The notes beneath the pieces are model-generated. The model worked only from the letters and a program-made list of their open reading frames with translations. It did not search any database and had not been told where the DNA came from. Source: DATILI01 sp035476635 (GTDB taxonomy: Bacteria; Pseudomonadota; Gammaproteobacteria; Burkholderiales; Burkholderiaceae_C). Taken from it: DNA of 45,520 bases. Below are positions 33,024 to 42,054 of the stretch, in pieces (position 1 is the first letter of the stretch; the number at the start of each line of letters is the position of its first letter). Position numbers and translations under genes: made by a program. The stretch lies in NCBI GenBank assembly GCA_035476635.1, contig DATILI010000170.1, positions 1 to 45,520 on the forward strand. Direction: 5' to 3'.

Positions 33024-34469
33024 ATGGAAAGCATGAGCCAGCAAACGCTGGGACGTACGCTGTACGACAAGATCTGGGACGAACACGTCGTCCACACCGA
33101 AGAGGACGGCACGGCCATCCTTTACATCGATCGCCATCTGGTGCATGAAGTCACGAGCCCGCAGGCCTTCGAGGGCCTGCGCCAAACCGGCCGCAAGGTC
33201 TGGCGCATCAGCTCCATCGTGGCCACGGCCGACCACAACACCCCCACGACAGGCTGGGAGCTGGGCTACGACGGCATTACCGACCCGATCAGCAAGGAGC
33301 AGGTCACAACGCTGGACAAGAACATCGGCGAGTTCGGTTCGGCCGCGTACTTCCCGTTTCTCTCCAAGCGCCAGGGCATCGTCCACGTGATCGGCCCCGA
33401 GCAGGGCGCCACGCTGCCGGGTATGACGGTGGTCTGCGGCGACTCGCATACCTCGACGCACGGCGCCTTCGGCGCGCTGGCGCACGGCATCGGCACCAGC
33501 GAGGTGGAGCACGTCATGGCGACGCAGACCCTGCTGGCCAAGAAGGCGAAAAACCTGCTGGTGAAGGTGGAGGGCAAGATGGCTCCCGGCATCACGGCCA
33601 AGGACATCGTGCTGGCCATCATCGGGCGCATCGGAACGGCAGGCGGCACCGGCTACACCATCGAGTTCGCCGGCTCCGCCATCCGCTCGCTGAGCATGGA
33701 AGGCCGCATGACCGTCTGCAACATGGCGATCGAAGCCGGCGCGCGTGCCGGCCTCGTCGCCGTGGACGAGAAAACCATCGAATACGTGCGTGGCCGGCCG
33801 CTGGCCCCCACGGGTGTCGAATGGGACCAGGCTGTCGCCTATTGGAAAACCTTGCAATCGGATCCGGATGCGAAGTTCGACGCCGTGGTCGAGCTCGACG
33901 CCGCGCAGATCATTCCGCAAATCACCTGGGGCACCTCGCCCGAGATGGTGCTGGGCGTCGACAGCCGCGTGCCCGATCCCGACAAGGAAAAAGACGCCAG
34001 CAAGCGCGGCGCCATCGAGCGCGCGCTGACCTACATGGGCCTGACACCGGGCAAGGCGCTGGACGACATCTATGTCGACAAGGTGTTCATCGGCTCGTGC
34101 ACCAACAGCCGCATCGAAGACATGCGCGAAGCCGCGGCCGTGGTCAAGCGCCTTGGCCAGAAGGTCGCCAAGAACGTGAAGCTTGCCATGGTCGTGCCAG
34201 GCTCGGGCCTGGTCAAGGAGCAAGCCGAGCGCGAAGGCTTGCACGAGATTTTCAAGGCCGCGGGTTTCGAGTGGCGCGAACCCGGCTGCTCGATGTGCCT
34301 GGCGATGAATTCCGACCGGCTGGAGCCGGGCGAGCGCTGCGCCTCCACCAGCAACCGCAATTTCGAAGGCCGCCAGGGCACCGGCGGCCGCACCCATCTG
34401 GTCAGCCCGGCCATGGCCGCCGCGGCGGCGGTGCACGGCCATTTCGTTGATATCCGGAAATTTTCCTGA
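33024..34469 (+). CDS. leuC: 3-isopropylmalate dehydratase large subunit
   Basis: A 481-residue LeuC, an aconitase relative that isomerises 2- to 3-isopropylmalate in leucine synthesis with LeuD. The 4Fe-4S cysteines lie in GSCTNSRIEDM (about residue 358) and GCSMCLAMN (about residues 421 and 424). Other motifs are TADHNTPT, VCGDSHTSTHGAFG and GTSEVEHVMATQ. AAGGA is placed well before ATG 33024. It is the first gene of a leuC-entericidin-leuD-leuB-asd run. Confidence 0.96.
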   Translation: MESMSQQTLGRTLYDKIWDEHVVHTEEDGTAILYIDRHLVHEVTSPQAFEGLRQTGRKVWRISSIVATADHNTPTTGWELGYDGITDPISKEQVTTLDKNIGEFGSAAYFPFLSKRQGIVHVIGPEQGATLPGMTVVCGDSHTSTHGAFGALAHGIGTSEVEHVMATQTLLAKKAKNLLVKVEGKMAPGITAKDIVLAIIGRIGTAGGTGYTIEFAGSAIRSLSMEGRMTVCNMAIEAGARAGLVAVDEKTIEYVRGRPLAPTGVEWDQAVAYWKTLQSDPDAKFDAVVELDAAQIIPQITWGTSPEMVLGVDSRVPDPDKEKDASKRGAIERALTYMGLTPGKALDDIYVDKVFIGSCTNSRIEDMREAAAVVKRLGQKVAKNVKLAMVVPGSGLVKEQAEREGLHEIFKAAGFEWREPGCSMCLAMNSDRLEPGERCASTSNRNFEGRQGTGGRTHLVSPAMAAAAAVHGHFVDIRKFS

Positions 34470-34483
34470 GGAGAACCCATCCC

Positions 34484-34615
34484 ATGAAGACTATCGCCAC
34501 CGTGCTTTCCCTGTCTTTCGTTTTCGCTCTCGCCGGCTGCAACACCGTCAAGGGTGTTGGCCAGGATGTGCAAAGGGCCGGCTCCGCGATCGAAGACGCG
34601 GCGAAGAAGAAGTAA
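34484..34615 (+). CDS. Entericidin-family small lipoprotein
   Basis: A 43-residue peptide. It has a signal sequence with lipobox LAGC (Cys19 is the lipidation site), then NTVKGVGQDVQ and AGSAIEDAA, the signature of entericidin A/B proteins, ending in three lysines. E. coli EcnA and EcnB form an antidote/toxin lipoprotein pair, but single copies in betaproteobacteria have no established toxin role. A GAGGAG site lies upstream, 14 bp after the leuC stop. Its stop TAA is immediately followed by the leuD ATG (TAAATG), so the two are translationally linked. Too short for most gene callers. Confidence 0.9.
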   Translation: MKTIATVLSLSFVFALAGCNTVKGVGQDVQRAGSAIEDAAKKK

Positions 34616-35287
34616 ATGCAAAAATTCACTGTGCACAAGGGCCTTGTGGCTCCGATGGACCGCGAGAACGTCGACACCGACGCCATCATTCCGAAGCAGT
34701 TCCTGAAGTCGATCCGCAAGACCGGTTTCGGTCCCAACCTGTTCGACGAATGGCGCTACCTGGACCATGGCGAACCGGGCCAGGACCCGGCCAGCCGCAA
34801 GCCGAATCCGGACTTCGTGCTGAACCAGCCGCGGTACCTTCCAGGTACCTACGGTCCCGCGGGCGCTTCCATCCTGCTGGCGCGCAAGAACTTCGGCTGC
34901 GGCTCCTCGCGCGAGCATGCGCCCTGGGCGCTGGACCAATTCGGCTTTCGCGCAATGATCGCCCCCAGCTATGCCGACATTTTCTTCAACAACAGCTTCA
35001 AGAACGGCCTCCTGCCGATTCAGCTCAGCGAGTTGCAGGTGTCGCAGCTGTTTGATGAGGTGGCGGCGTTCCCCGGCTATTCGCTGACCGTCGACCTGGA
35101 GCGCCAGGTCGTCATCAAGCCGCAGGGCGAGGAAATTCCGTTCGAGGTGCAGCCGTTTCGCAAGTTTTGCCTGCTCAACGGCTTTGACGACATCGGCCTG
35201 ACCTTGCGCCAGGCCGACAAGATCAAGGCCTTCGAGGCCGAGCGCCTGGCGCAAAAGCCCTGGCTGGCGCATACCTTGGTCCGCTGA
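34616..35287 (+). CDS. leuD: 3-isopropylmalate dehydratase small subunit
   Basis: A 223-residue LeuD, partner of LeuC. It shows the swivel-domain motifs VDTDAIIPKQFLK near the N-terminus and NFGCGSSREHAPWAL, the substrate loop. It is somewhat longer than the 201 residues of E. coli LeuD, as is usual in Burkholderiales. Its ATG directly abuts the entericidin stop, and no separate strong ribosome-binding site is present, so translation is probably coupled. Confidence 0.96.
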   Translation: MQKFTVHKGLVAPMDRENVDTDAIIPKQFLKSIRKTGFGPNLFDEWRYLDHGEPGQDPASRKPNPDFVLNQPRYLPGTYGPAGASILLARKNFGCGSSREHAPWALDQFGFRAMIAPSYADIFFNNSFKNGLLPIQLSELQVSQLFDEVAAFPGYSLTVDLERQVVIKPQGEEIPFEVQPFRKFCLLNGFDDIGLTLRQADKIKAFEAERLAQKPWLAHTLVR

Positions 35288-35331
35288 TCCCGTTCATCGC
35301 ATCCAAAAGCACCAACACAATAAACAGCATT

Positions 35332-36420
35332 ATGAAAATCGCAGTTCTCCCGGGTGACGGCATCGGCACCGAAATCGTGGCGGAAGCCGTCAAGGTCCTG
35401 AATGTGCTGGACCTGAAATTCGAGATGGAGACCGCCCTGGTCGGCGGCGCCGCTTACGAGGCCCACGGCCATCCGCTGCCCGAGGCCACGCTCAAGCTGG
35501 CCAAGGATGCGGACGCCGTTCTGTTCGGCGCAGTGGGCGACTGGAAGTACGACAAGCTAGACCGCCCGTTGCGTCCCGAGCAAGCCATCCTGGGCCTGCG
35601 CAAGAATTTGGGCCTGTTTGCCAACTTCCGCCCGGCCATTTGCTACGAGCAACTGGTGAACGCCTCCAGCCTCAAGCCCGAACTGGTTTCCGGCCTCGAC
35701 ATCCTGATCATCCGCGAGCTGACGGGCGACATCTACTTCGGCCAGCCGCGCGGTCGCCGCACCGCGGTGGACGGCCACTTCCCCGGCGCCGAAGAAGCCT
35801 TCGACACCATGCGCTACTCGCGCCCCGAGATCGAGCGCATCGCCCATGTGGCGTTCCAGGCCGCGCGCAAGCGCTCCAAGCGTGTGACGAGTGTGGACAA
35901 GGCCAACGTGCTGGAAACCTTCCAGTTCTGGAAAGACGTGGTGACCGAGGTCGGCAAGGAGTATCCCGACGTGGAACTCGACCATATGTATGTGGACAAC
36001 GCCGCCATGCAGTTGGTCAAGGCACCGAAGAAATTTGACGTGGTCGTCACCGGCAACATGTTTGGCGACATCCTGTCGGACGAAGCGGCGATGCTGACCG
36101 GGTCGATCGGCATGCTGCCGTCGGCCAGCCTGAATGCCAGCAACCAGGGCCTGTACGAGCCAAGCCACGGCAGCGCCCCGGACATCGCCGGCAAAGGGAT
36201 CGCGAATCCTTTGGCTACAATACTGTCTGCTGCCATGATGCTCCGCTTTTCTCTCAACCAGGCCAACGCCGCTGACCGTATCGAGTCCGCGGTGAAAGAC
36301 GTACTCGCGTCCGGCCTGCGCACGGCAGACATTTATTCCGAAGGCACGACCAAAGTAGCCACCCGCGAGATGGGTGACGCTGTTGTGGCCTCCATTACGA
36401 AAAAGACTACCAAGGGCTAG
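35332..36420 (+). CDS. leuB: 3-isopropylmalate dehydrogenase
   Basis: A 362-residue LeuB, which oxidatively decarboxylates 3-isopropylmalate with NAD and a divalent metal. Motifs are LPGDGIGTEI at the N-terminus, LRKNLGLFANFRP, RELTGDIYFGQPRG, the metal-ligand region VTGNMFGDILSDEAAMLTGS and EPSHGSAPDIAGKG. It completes the conversion of 2-isopropylmalate to ketoisocaproate with leuCD upstream. Confidence 0.96.
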   Translation: MKIAVLPGDGIGTEIVAEAVKVLNVLDLKFEMETALVGGAAYEAHGHPLPEATLKLAKDADAVLFGAVGDWKYDKLDRPLRPEQAILGLRKNLGLFANFRPAICYEQLVNASSLKPELVSGLDILIIRELTGDIYFGQPRGRRTAVDGHFPGAEEAFDTMRYSRPEIERIAHVAFQAARKRSKRVTSVDKANVLETFQFWKDVVTEVGKEYPDVELDHMYVDNAAMQLVKAPKKFDVVVTGNMFGDILSDEAAMLTGSIGMLPSASLNASNQGLYEPSHGSAPDIAGKGIANPLATILSAAMMLRFSLNQANAADRIESAVKDVLASGLRTADIYSEGTTKVATREMGDAVVASITKKTTKG

Positions 36421-36445
36421 AACAGCTCCGGTTCGTCACGCGCCC

Positions 36446-36482
36446 TCCCCGGCCCAGACGAGCCGGGGAACCAGGATTTTTC
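36446..36482 (+). terminator. Possible terminator or leader hairpin between leuB and asd
   Basis: TCCCCGGC (36446-36453) pairs with GCCGGGGA (36462-36469) across an eight-base loop. A T-rich stretch follows only after a gap of about seven bases (36477-36482). It may attenuate rather than end transcription; the gap to asd is just 87 bp. Confidence 0.45.
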
Positions 36483-36507
36483 TTAAATCACTTGAAAGGG
36501 CGTTGAC

Positions 36508-37635
36508 ATGAAACTCGTAGGACTCGTAGGCTGGCGCGGAATGGTTGGTTCCGTGCTGATCGACCGGATGCAGGAAGAAGGCGACTTCGGCCTGATCGAA
36601 CCGGTGTTCTTCTCCACTTCCAATGCCGGCGGCAAGGCCCCGGCGCAAGCGAAGAACGAGACCACGCTAAAGGATGCCTTCGACATCGAAGCCCTGAAGA
36701 AGTGCGAGATCATCATCACCGCCCAAGGCGGCGACTACACCACCGAAGTCTTCCCCAAGCTGCGCAGTGCTGGCTGGAACGGCCACTGGATCGACGCCGC
36801 CTCCACCCTGCGAATGAAGGACGATGCCGTCATCATCCTCGACCCGGTCAACCTCCCGGTGATCCAGAAGGCGCGCGCCAAGGGCGGCCGCAACTGGATC
36901 GGCGGCAACTGCACGGTGAGTTGCATGTTGATGGGCGTGGGCGCGCTCTACAAGGCCGGGCTGGTCGAGTGGATGAGCACCCAGACCTATCAGGCGGCTT
37001 CCGGTGGTGGCGCCCAGCACATGCGCGAATTGCTCACGCAGTACGGCACGCTGAATGCAGAAGTCAGGAATCTACTGGACGACCCGAAGAGCGCCATTCT
37101 CGAAATCGACCGCAAGGTCATCGCGCGCCAGCGGGCGCTGGGCGCTCAAGAAACCGCCAACTTCGGCGTGCCACTGGGCGGCTCGCTGATCCCCTGGATC
37201 GACAAGGATCTGGGCAACGGAATGTCCAAGGAAGAGTGGAAGGGCATGGCCGAAACCAACAAGATCATGGGCCAGGGAGAAGGCTTTGGCTCGCCCGCGG
37301 TACCGGTCGACGGCTTTTGCGTGCGCGTGGGCGCCATGCGCTGTCATAGCCAGGCGTTGACCTTCAAGCTGAAGAAGGACGTGCCCGTGGCCGACATCGA
37401 AGCCATGATCGCGGCCGACAACGCCTGGGTCAAGGTCGTTCCCAACACGCGCGAAGCCACCATCAAGGACCTGACGCCCGTGGCGGTGACCGGCACCATG
37501 ACCATTCCTGTGGGCCGCATTCGCAAGATGGCCATGGGCCCGGAATATGTGGGCGCCTTCACGGTTGGCGACCAATTGCTTTGGGGTGCTGCCGAGCCGC
37601 TGCGCCGCATGCTGCGCATCTTGCTGGACGCTTGA
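36508..37635 (+). CDS. asd: Aspartate-semialdehyde dehydrogenase
   Basis: A 375-residue Asd of the Gram-negative type, reducing aspartyl phosphate to the semialdehyde for lysine, threonine, methionine and diaminopimelate. The NADP loop GLVGWRGMVGSVL is at residues 5-17, the catalytic Cys135 is in GGNCTVSCM, and the substrate segments RQRALGAQETANFGVPLGGSLIPWID and GAMRCHSQALTFKL are present. The residue after Ser138 is Cys where E. coli has Leu, unlikely to matter. It follows leuB after 87 bp and precedes fimV, the usual betaproteobacterial order. Confidence 0.95.
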   Translation: MKLVGLVGWRGMVGSVLIDRMQEEGDFGLIEPVFFSTSNAGGKAPAQAKNETTLKDAFDIEALKKCEIIITAQGGDYTTEVFPKLRSAGWNGHWIDAASTLRMKDDAVIILDPVNLPVIQKARAKGGRNWIGGNCTVSCMLMGVGALYKAGLVEWMSTQTYQAASGGGAQHMRELLTQYGTLNAEVRNLLDDPKSAILEIDRKVIARQRALGAQETANFGVPLGGSLIPWIDKDLGNGMSKEEWKGMAETNKIMGQGEGFGSPAVPVDGFCVRVGAMRCHSQALTFKLKKDVPVADIEAMIAADNAWVKVVPNTREATIKDLTPVAVTGTMTIPVGRIRKMAMGPEYVGAFTVGDQLLWGAAEPLRRMLRILLDA

Positions 37636-37656
37636 TTCGCGACGACTTGGCAGCGT

Positions 37657-37686
37657 AACGACCTGTGCCTCGGGTAACAGGTCGTT
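37657..37686 (+). terminator. Hairpin downstream of asd, probable terminator
   Basis: AACGACCTGT (37657-37666) pairs perfectly with ACAGGTCGTT (37677-37686) across a ten-base loop. It is followed by GTCCTTT rather than a continuous T run. A ten-pair stem right after the asd stop is most simply an asd terminator of moderate strength. Confidence 0.6.
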
Positions 37687-37825
37687 GTCCTTTGGCAACA
37701 GCAAACAACTTGTTACCGTGGGCCATCCCTCGGGCGCCGGAAGTTAAGCAATGTCTCAGCTTGTCTTGCTAAGACATTGATGTTAAGGTACTTTTTCAAA
37801 TTTCAGTGTCGAGGCGTAAGGCCAC
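37687..37825 (+). other. fimV leader region with inverted repeats
   Basis: The 139 bp before fimV include the odd palindrome AACAACTTGTT (37704-37714) and an inverted repeat AATGTCT (37750-37756) / AGACATT (37772-37778) with a 15-base loop. An AT-rich stretch follows (37785-37805). These could form a structured leader or hold a promoter, but I cannot assign clear -35 and -10 boxes. Confidence 0.4.
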
Positions 37826-40486
37826 ATGATGAGAAGAAAATTGCGTGCCGACCAAGCCAAGGCGTCAAACGAATTGAAGACAAAGAGTCACCGCTGGCAA
37901 ATAACAGCCGCAGCAATTGCTGCGGCCACCGTGCTCGGCTTTTGGGCGCCGGATGCGGCCGCGCTAGCCCTGGGCAGGATCACGGTCCAATCAGCACTAG
38001 GCGAACCCCTGCGTGCCGAGATCGACCTTCCAGATATCAATACCAGCGAAGCGGAGAGCCTTAAAACCGGCCCCGCCTCACCGGACGCCTTCCGTGCCGC
38101 CGGCCTGGAATACAGCCCGGCCCTCATCGGCTTGCGCATCACGCTGCAACGCAGGCCGGATGGGCGCATGTTCCTGCAACTGAGCGGTGACCGGCCGGTC
38201 AATGATCCCTTCATGGATCTGATTCTGGAAACAACCTGGTCGTCGGGCCGCATCGTGCGCGACTACACCATGTTGTTTGATCCGCCGGCGATGCGCGCAA
38301 GCCCTCCCGCGACGCCGACGGCGCCCCAAGTGGCTGCAACGCCCGTTCCCCAATCGATGCCTGCAAGGCCTTCCGTTTCAGCGCCTGCTACCCCGCCATC
38401 TCCGGCTGGCGTAGTCCGGGCAACGCCGGTACGTCCCGCCGGCCCGGCAATCACGCCTTCTACGCGGCCAGCCGCCGCGGCTGGTGGCCAGCAAGTCACG
38501 GTGAAGGCGGGTGATACGGCCAGCAAGATCGCCTCGGCCAACAAGCCGGCCAATGTCTCGCTTGACCAGATGCTGGTGGCGCTGCTGCGCGCCAATCCGG
38601 ATGCCTTTTTGGCCGGCAATGTCAATCGCATCAAGGCCGGCGCTGTGCTCGATGTGCCCGATGGTGCCCAAGCTTCCGCCGTTTCAGCTGATGAAGCCGC
38701 CCAGACCGTGATTGCCCAGAGCAAGGATTTCAACGCGTTCCGCCGCAAGCTCGCATCGGCGGCACCGGCTCTGCAAGTTGCCGCGGCCGAGCGCAGCGCC
38801 AGCGGAAAAGTGCAGGCGCAAGTGGAGGACAAGAAGCCCTCGACGACGGCGCCGGACAAGCTGACCCTTTCCAAGGGTGCCATGCAAGCCAAGGCAGCCG
38901 AGGACAAGGTCGCCAAGGACGCGCAAACCAAGGATGCGTCCACCCGCGTTGCCGAGCTCTCCAAGAACATCAGTGACCTGAACAAGATCGGTGCCGCAGC
39001 CGCTCCTTCGGCTCCAGCCCTGCCTGCGAGCGCCGCCAAAGACGCCGCAGCTGCCGCGCCGGCCAGCCCGCCGGCGGCTTCGCCTGCATCTGCGGCCTCG
39101 CCATCGCCCACGACTGTGGCGGCGCCCATGCCTGCACCCGCGGCCTCGGCACCTGAAGCGATGGCATCCGCACCGGTGCCGGCAGCGGCGCCTGCGCCTG
39201 TCACGGCAAAACCCGTGGCCCCGCCGCCGACCGTGGCCGAGCCCAGCCTGGTTGACAGCCTCATGGAAAACCCGCTGATCCCGGCTGCCGCGGCAGCCTT
39301 GATCGCGGCGTTGGCAGGGTTTGGCATCTACCGCGCGCGCCAGCGCAAGAAGTCGGGCAATGTCGACAGTTCCTTCCTGGAGAGCCGTCTTCAGCCGGAT
39401 TCGTTCTTTGGCGCCAGCGGCGGTCAGCATGTCGACACCAAGGACGATACCGCCACGGGATCCTCCATGGCGTACTCTCCCAGCCAACTTGATGCGGCGG
39501 GCGATGTGGACCCGGTCGCCGAAGCAGACGTGTATCTGGCCTATGGCCGCGATCTACAGGCCGAAGAAATTCTCAAGGAGGCCTTGCGCAACAACCCATC
39601 GCGCACGGCGATCCACGCCAAGCTCCTCGAAATCTATGCCAAGCGGCAGGATGTCAAGGCCTTTGAAAGCCTGGCAGCCGATGCACACCGGCTGACCGGC
39701 GGCACCGGGACCGAATGGGAGCGGATCAGCGAACTCGGGCGCGAAATTGACGCGAACAATCCCCTGTACCAGCCCGGTGGCCAGCCCACTGGAGCGGGTG
39801 TCGTCGCGGCAGCCGGTGCGGCCGCTTTCGCGCCGCAGGTGACGCAGCCTGATCCCGCATTGCAATTTGATGGTGCGGCGCCAGTAGACATTGACCTGGA
39901 TCTTGATTTTTCGCTGGATGCGCCCGTCGCTGCGCCCGCATCGGCGCCGGTTGCAGAAGCAAGGGCCTCGGCCGCTGCGCCCTCGCCAGCCGACGAGCCC
40001 ACAGTCGCCATGAACACGGTCGCCACGGTGGCGCCGTCTCTGGATTTCGACTTCGACACTTCCAGCGAAACAACGCAGAAGCTCAAGCCCAGCCCTGCAG
40101 CGCCGGAACCGGCCCCCTCGCCACTGCCGGACCTTTCCGAAGGTTTGACTTTTTCCCTGGATGTCCCGGAACCCGCTCCTCCCGCCGCCGCGCCAGCGCC
40201 GGCTTCAGCAGGCACGGACAAAGCGGCGAATGGCGATACGGGTGCGATCGAATTCGACCTCGGTTCGCTGACGCTGGACCTGGATGCATCGACGCCTGCG
40301 CACACCCCCTCTATCACCGTGGAGAGTGCCGAGGATGACCCGCTGGCCACCAAGCTGGCTCTGGCCGAAGAGTTCAACGCGATCGGCGACTCTGACGGTG
40401 CGCGTGCGCTCGTGGAAGAAGTCATTGCCGAGGCCTCCGGCAGCTTGAGGACCAAGGCTCAGCGTCTGCTCACGACACTTGGCTAA
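37826..40486 (+). CDS. fimV: FimV-family pilus/polarity assembly protein
   Basis: An 886-residue FimV. A signal-like hydrophobic segment (about 25-48) is followed by the FimV N-terminal domain (LGRITVQSALGEPLRAEIDL, then ALIGLRITLQRRPDG). Next come a proline/alanine-rich linker and a LysM-like peptidoglycan-binding segment (about 230-285). A long Ala/Pro-rich region leads to one membrane helix (about 485-503, IPAAAAALIAALAGFGIY). The cytoplasmic part has TPR-like helices (EADVYLAYGRDLQAEEILKEAL) and the conserved C-terminal FimV motif (KLALAEEFNAIGDSDGARALVEEVI). FimV connects cell wall and pole to type IV pilus function and, in some species, to cyclic-AMP signalling. It is the only pilus-related gene in this half of the window; the pilin genes are 36 kb away. 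Confidence 0.9.
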   Translation: MMRRKLRADQAKASNELKTKSHRWQITAAAIAAATVLGFWAPDAAALALGRITVQSALGEPLRAEIDLPDINTSEAESLKTGPASPDAFRAAGLEYSPALIGLRITLQRRPDGRMFLQLSGDRPVNDPFMDLILETTWSSGRIVRDYTMLFDPPAMRASPPATPTAPQVAATPVPQSMPARPSVSAPATPPSPAGVVRATPVRPAGPAITPSTRPAAAAGGQQVTVKAGDTASKIASANKPANVSLDQMLVALLRANPDAFLAGNVNRIKAGAVLDVPDGAQASAVSADEAAQTVIAQSKDFNAFRRKLASAAPALQVAAAERSASGKVQAQVEDKKPSTTAPDKLTLSKGAMQAKAAEDKVAKDAQTKDASTRVAELSKNISDLNKIGAAAAPSAPALPASAAKDAAAAAPASPPAASPASAASPSPTTVAAPMPAPAASAPEAMASAPVPAAAPAPVTAKPVAPPPTVAEPSLVDSLMENPLIPAAAAALIAALAGFGIYRARQRKKSGNVDSSFLESRLQPDSFFGASGGQHVDTKDDTATGSSMAYSPSQLDAAGDVDPVAEADVYLAYGRDLQAEEILKEALRNNPSRTAIHAKLLEIYAKRQDVKAFESLAADAHRLTGGTGTEWERISELGREIDANNPLYQPGGQPTGAGVVAAAGAAAFAPQVTQPDPALQFDGAAPVDIDLDLDFSLDAPVAAPASAPVAEARASAAAPSPADEPTVAMNTVATVAPSLDFDFDTSSETTQKLKPSPAAPEPAPSPLPDLSEGLTFSLDVPEPAPPAAAPAPASAGTDKAANGDTGAIEFDLGSLTLDLDASTPAHTPSITVESAEDDPLATKLALAEEFNAIGDSDGARALVEEVIAEASGSLRTKAQRLLTTLG

Positions 40487-40534
40487 GGCGGCCGCAACGG
40501 CAATGCGCCGGTGCGGCCCGTTTCAGAGCTCCCC

Positions 40535-41317
40535 ATGCGGCTTGCGCTAGGCATCAGCTACAACGGGCAGGCCTATGAAGGCTGGCAAAGCCAGCTCTCG
40601 GGCCGGACCGTACAGGACAAGCTTGAAACCGCACTGTCCCAATTCACCGCGCAACCGGTTTCAACGATTTGCGCCGGCCGGACCGATGCGGGTGTGCACG
40701 GCCTGATGCAGGTTGTGCATCTGGACACGGAACTGCAACGAGACACCTTCTCCTGGATACGCGGCACCAACCGCTTCCTGCCGCGCGATATTTCAGTGCA
40801 ATGGGCCCAGCCGGTGCCCGATGCATTCCATTCGCGCGCCAGCGCCATTGCCCGTCGCTACGCCTATGTGCTGCTGGAGTCACCGGTGCGCCCCAGCGTG
40901 GAAAGCGGCCGCGCCGGCTGGGTGTTCCGCCCGCTCGATGCCGGCGCCATGCAGGAGGCTGCGACACTGCTCCTGGGCGAACACGACTTCACTTCGTTTC
41001 GCGCCTCCAGCTGCCAGGCCAAGACGCCGGTCAAGACCATGCAACGCATCGCCATCAGCCGGCGTGGCGCCTACTGGCGCTTCGAGTTCGAAGCCACTGC
41101 CTTCCTGCACCACATGATCCGCAACATCATGGGGTGCCTGCTCGTCGTCGGCCATGGCCAGCAGCGGCCTGGCTGGATCAGCGATGTCCTGGCCGCACGC
41201 GACCGCGACGCCGCGGCACCGACCTTTTCCCCTGACGGTCTGTATTTCCTGGGCCCTATGTACGAAGCGAAATGGGGCTTGCCCGAGCGCACGGCTGCGT
41301 ATGATTGGCTCCCATGA
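40535..41317 (+). CDS. truA: tRNA pseudouridine(38-40) synthase TruA
   Basis: A 260-residue TruA, which makes pseudouridine at positions 38-40 of the tRNA anticodon stem. The catalytic Asp51 lies in CAGRTDAGVHG. Further motifs are RGTNRFLPRDISVQW, FHSRASAIARRYAYV and FLHHMIRNIMG. ATG 40535 gives the canonical MRLALGISYNG start; a GTG at 40511 would add eight residues. The stop overlaps trpF by ATGA, so both are cotranslated, as in other Burkholderiales. Confidence 0.93.
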   Translation: MRLALGISYNGQAYEGWQSQLSGRTVQDKLETALSQFTAQPVSTICAGRTDAGVHGLMQVVHLDTELQRDTFSWIRGTNRFLPRDISVQWAQPVPDAFHSRASAIARRYAYVLLESPVRPSVESGRAGWVFRPLDAGAMQEAATLLLGEHDFTSFRASSCQAKTPVKTMQRIAISRRGAYWRFEFEATAFLHHMIRNIMGCLLVVGHGQQRPGWISDVLAARDRDAAAPTFSPDGLYFLGPMYEAKWGLPERTAAYDWLP

Positions 41318-42054
41318 GCCCAGACTTTTCATCGCCCCCGCGCACCCGCATCAAGATCTGCGGTCTGACCCGCGAGCAGGACGTGGACGCGGCGGTAGCC
41401 GCCGGCGCCGATGCGGTTGGCTTTGTGATGTATGAAAAAAGCCCGCGCTGCATCTCGCCCGAGCGGGCGGCCGAGCTGGCGTGCCGCCTGCCACCGTTCG
41501 TCACGCCGGTACTGTTGTTCGTCAATGCGCCCGCCTTCAACGTGCTCGCGGCCTGCGCCCGAGTGCCGAACGCTGTCGTGCAGTTCCACGGCGACGAGAC
41601 GCCGGCACAGTGCCATGACGCCACGGCAGGCGGCGCCCGCCCCTTCCTGCGCGCTGCGCGCATTCCCCTGGACGAGGCCACGCCGTTCGACTTGGTAAAA
41701 TTCGCGTCGGACTATTCAAATGCCCAAGCCATCCTGCTCGATGCCCATGTCGAGGGTTATGGCGGCGGCGGGAAAGCATTCAATTGGTCACGTCTTCCAA
41801 CAAGCGTCAGCTCTCATCTCGTTTTGTCTGGTGGACTCACGCCTGCAAACGTGACCGATGGCATCGTGCAAGTACGGCCGCGTTGCAAAACGCTGGCCGT
41901 TGACGTCAGCTCCGGCGTCGAAGTGTCCGCCTACGCAGGGGGAACCCTCAAGGGCATCAAGGACCCGGAAAAGATCCATCAGTTTGTCGCCGCGGTTCGC
42001 GCCGCCGACAGGCAACTTGCACAGGTAACCCATGTTCGAATACCACCAACCTGA
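41314..42054 (+). CDS. trpF: Phosphoribosylanthranilate isomerase
   Basis: A 246-residue TrpF catalysing the Amadori rearrangement in tryptophan synthesis. Catalytic residues are Cys16 in KICGLT and Asp143 in ILLDAHVEGYGGGGKAF. The C-terminal LSGGLTPANV and AVDVSSGVE phosphate-binding segments are intact. ATG 41314 overlaps the truA stop, and the 3' end overlaps trpB by 23 bases. It is separate from trpC, as is usual outside enterobacteria. Confidence 0.94.
   Translation: MSPDFSSPPRTRIKICGLTREQDVDAAVAAGADAVGFVMYEKSPRCISPERAAELACRLPPFVTPVLLFVNAPAFNVLAACARVPNAVVQFHGDETPAQCHDATAGGARPFLRAARIPLDEATPFDLVKFASDYSNAQAILLDAHVEGYGGGGKAFNWSRLPTSVSSHLVLSGGLTPANVTDGIVQVRPRCKTLAVDVSSGVEVSAYAGGTLKGIKDPEKIHQFVAAVRAADRQLAQVTHVRIPPT

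Noticed and set aside
31557..34442. A 961-codon open frame on the minus strand across tetR, lysR and leuC
   Set aside because: It runs antisense through three well-supported genes and shows shadow composition, no domain and no ribosome-binding site.
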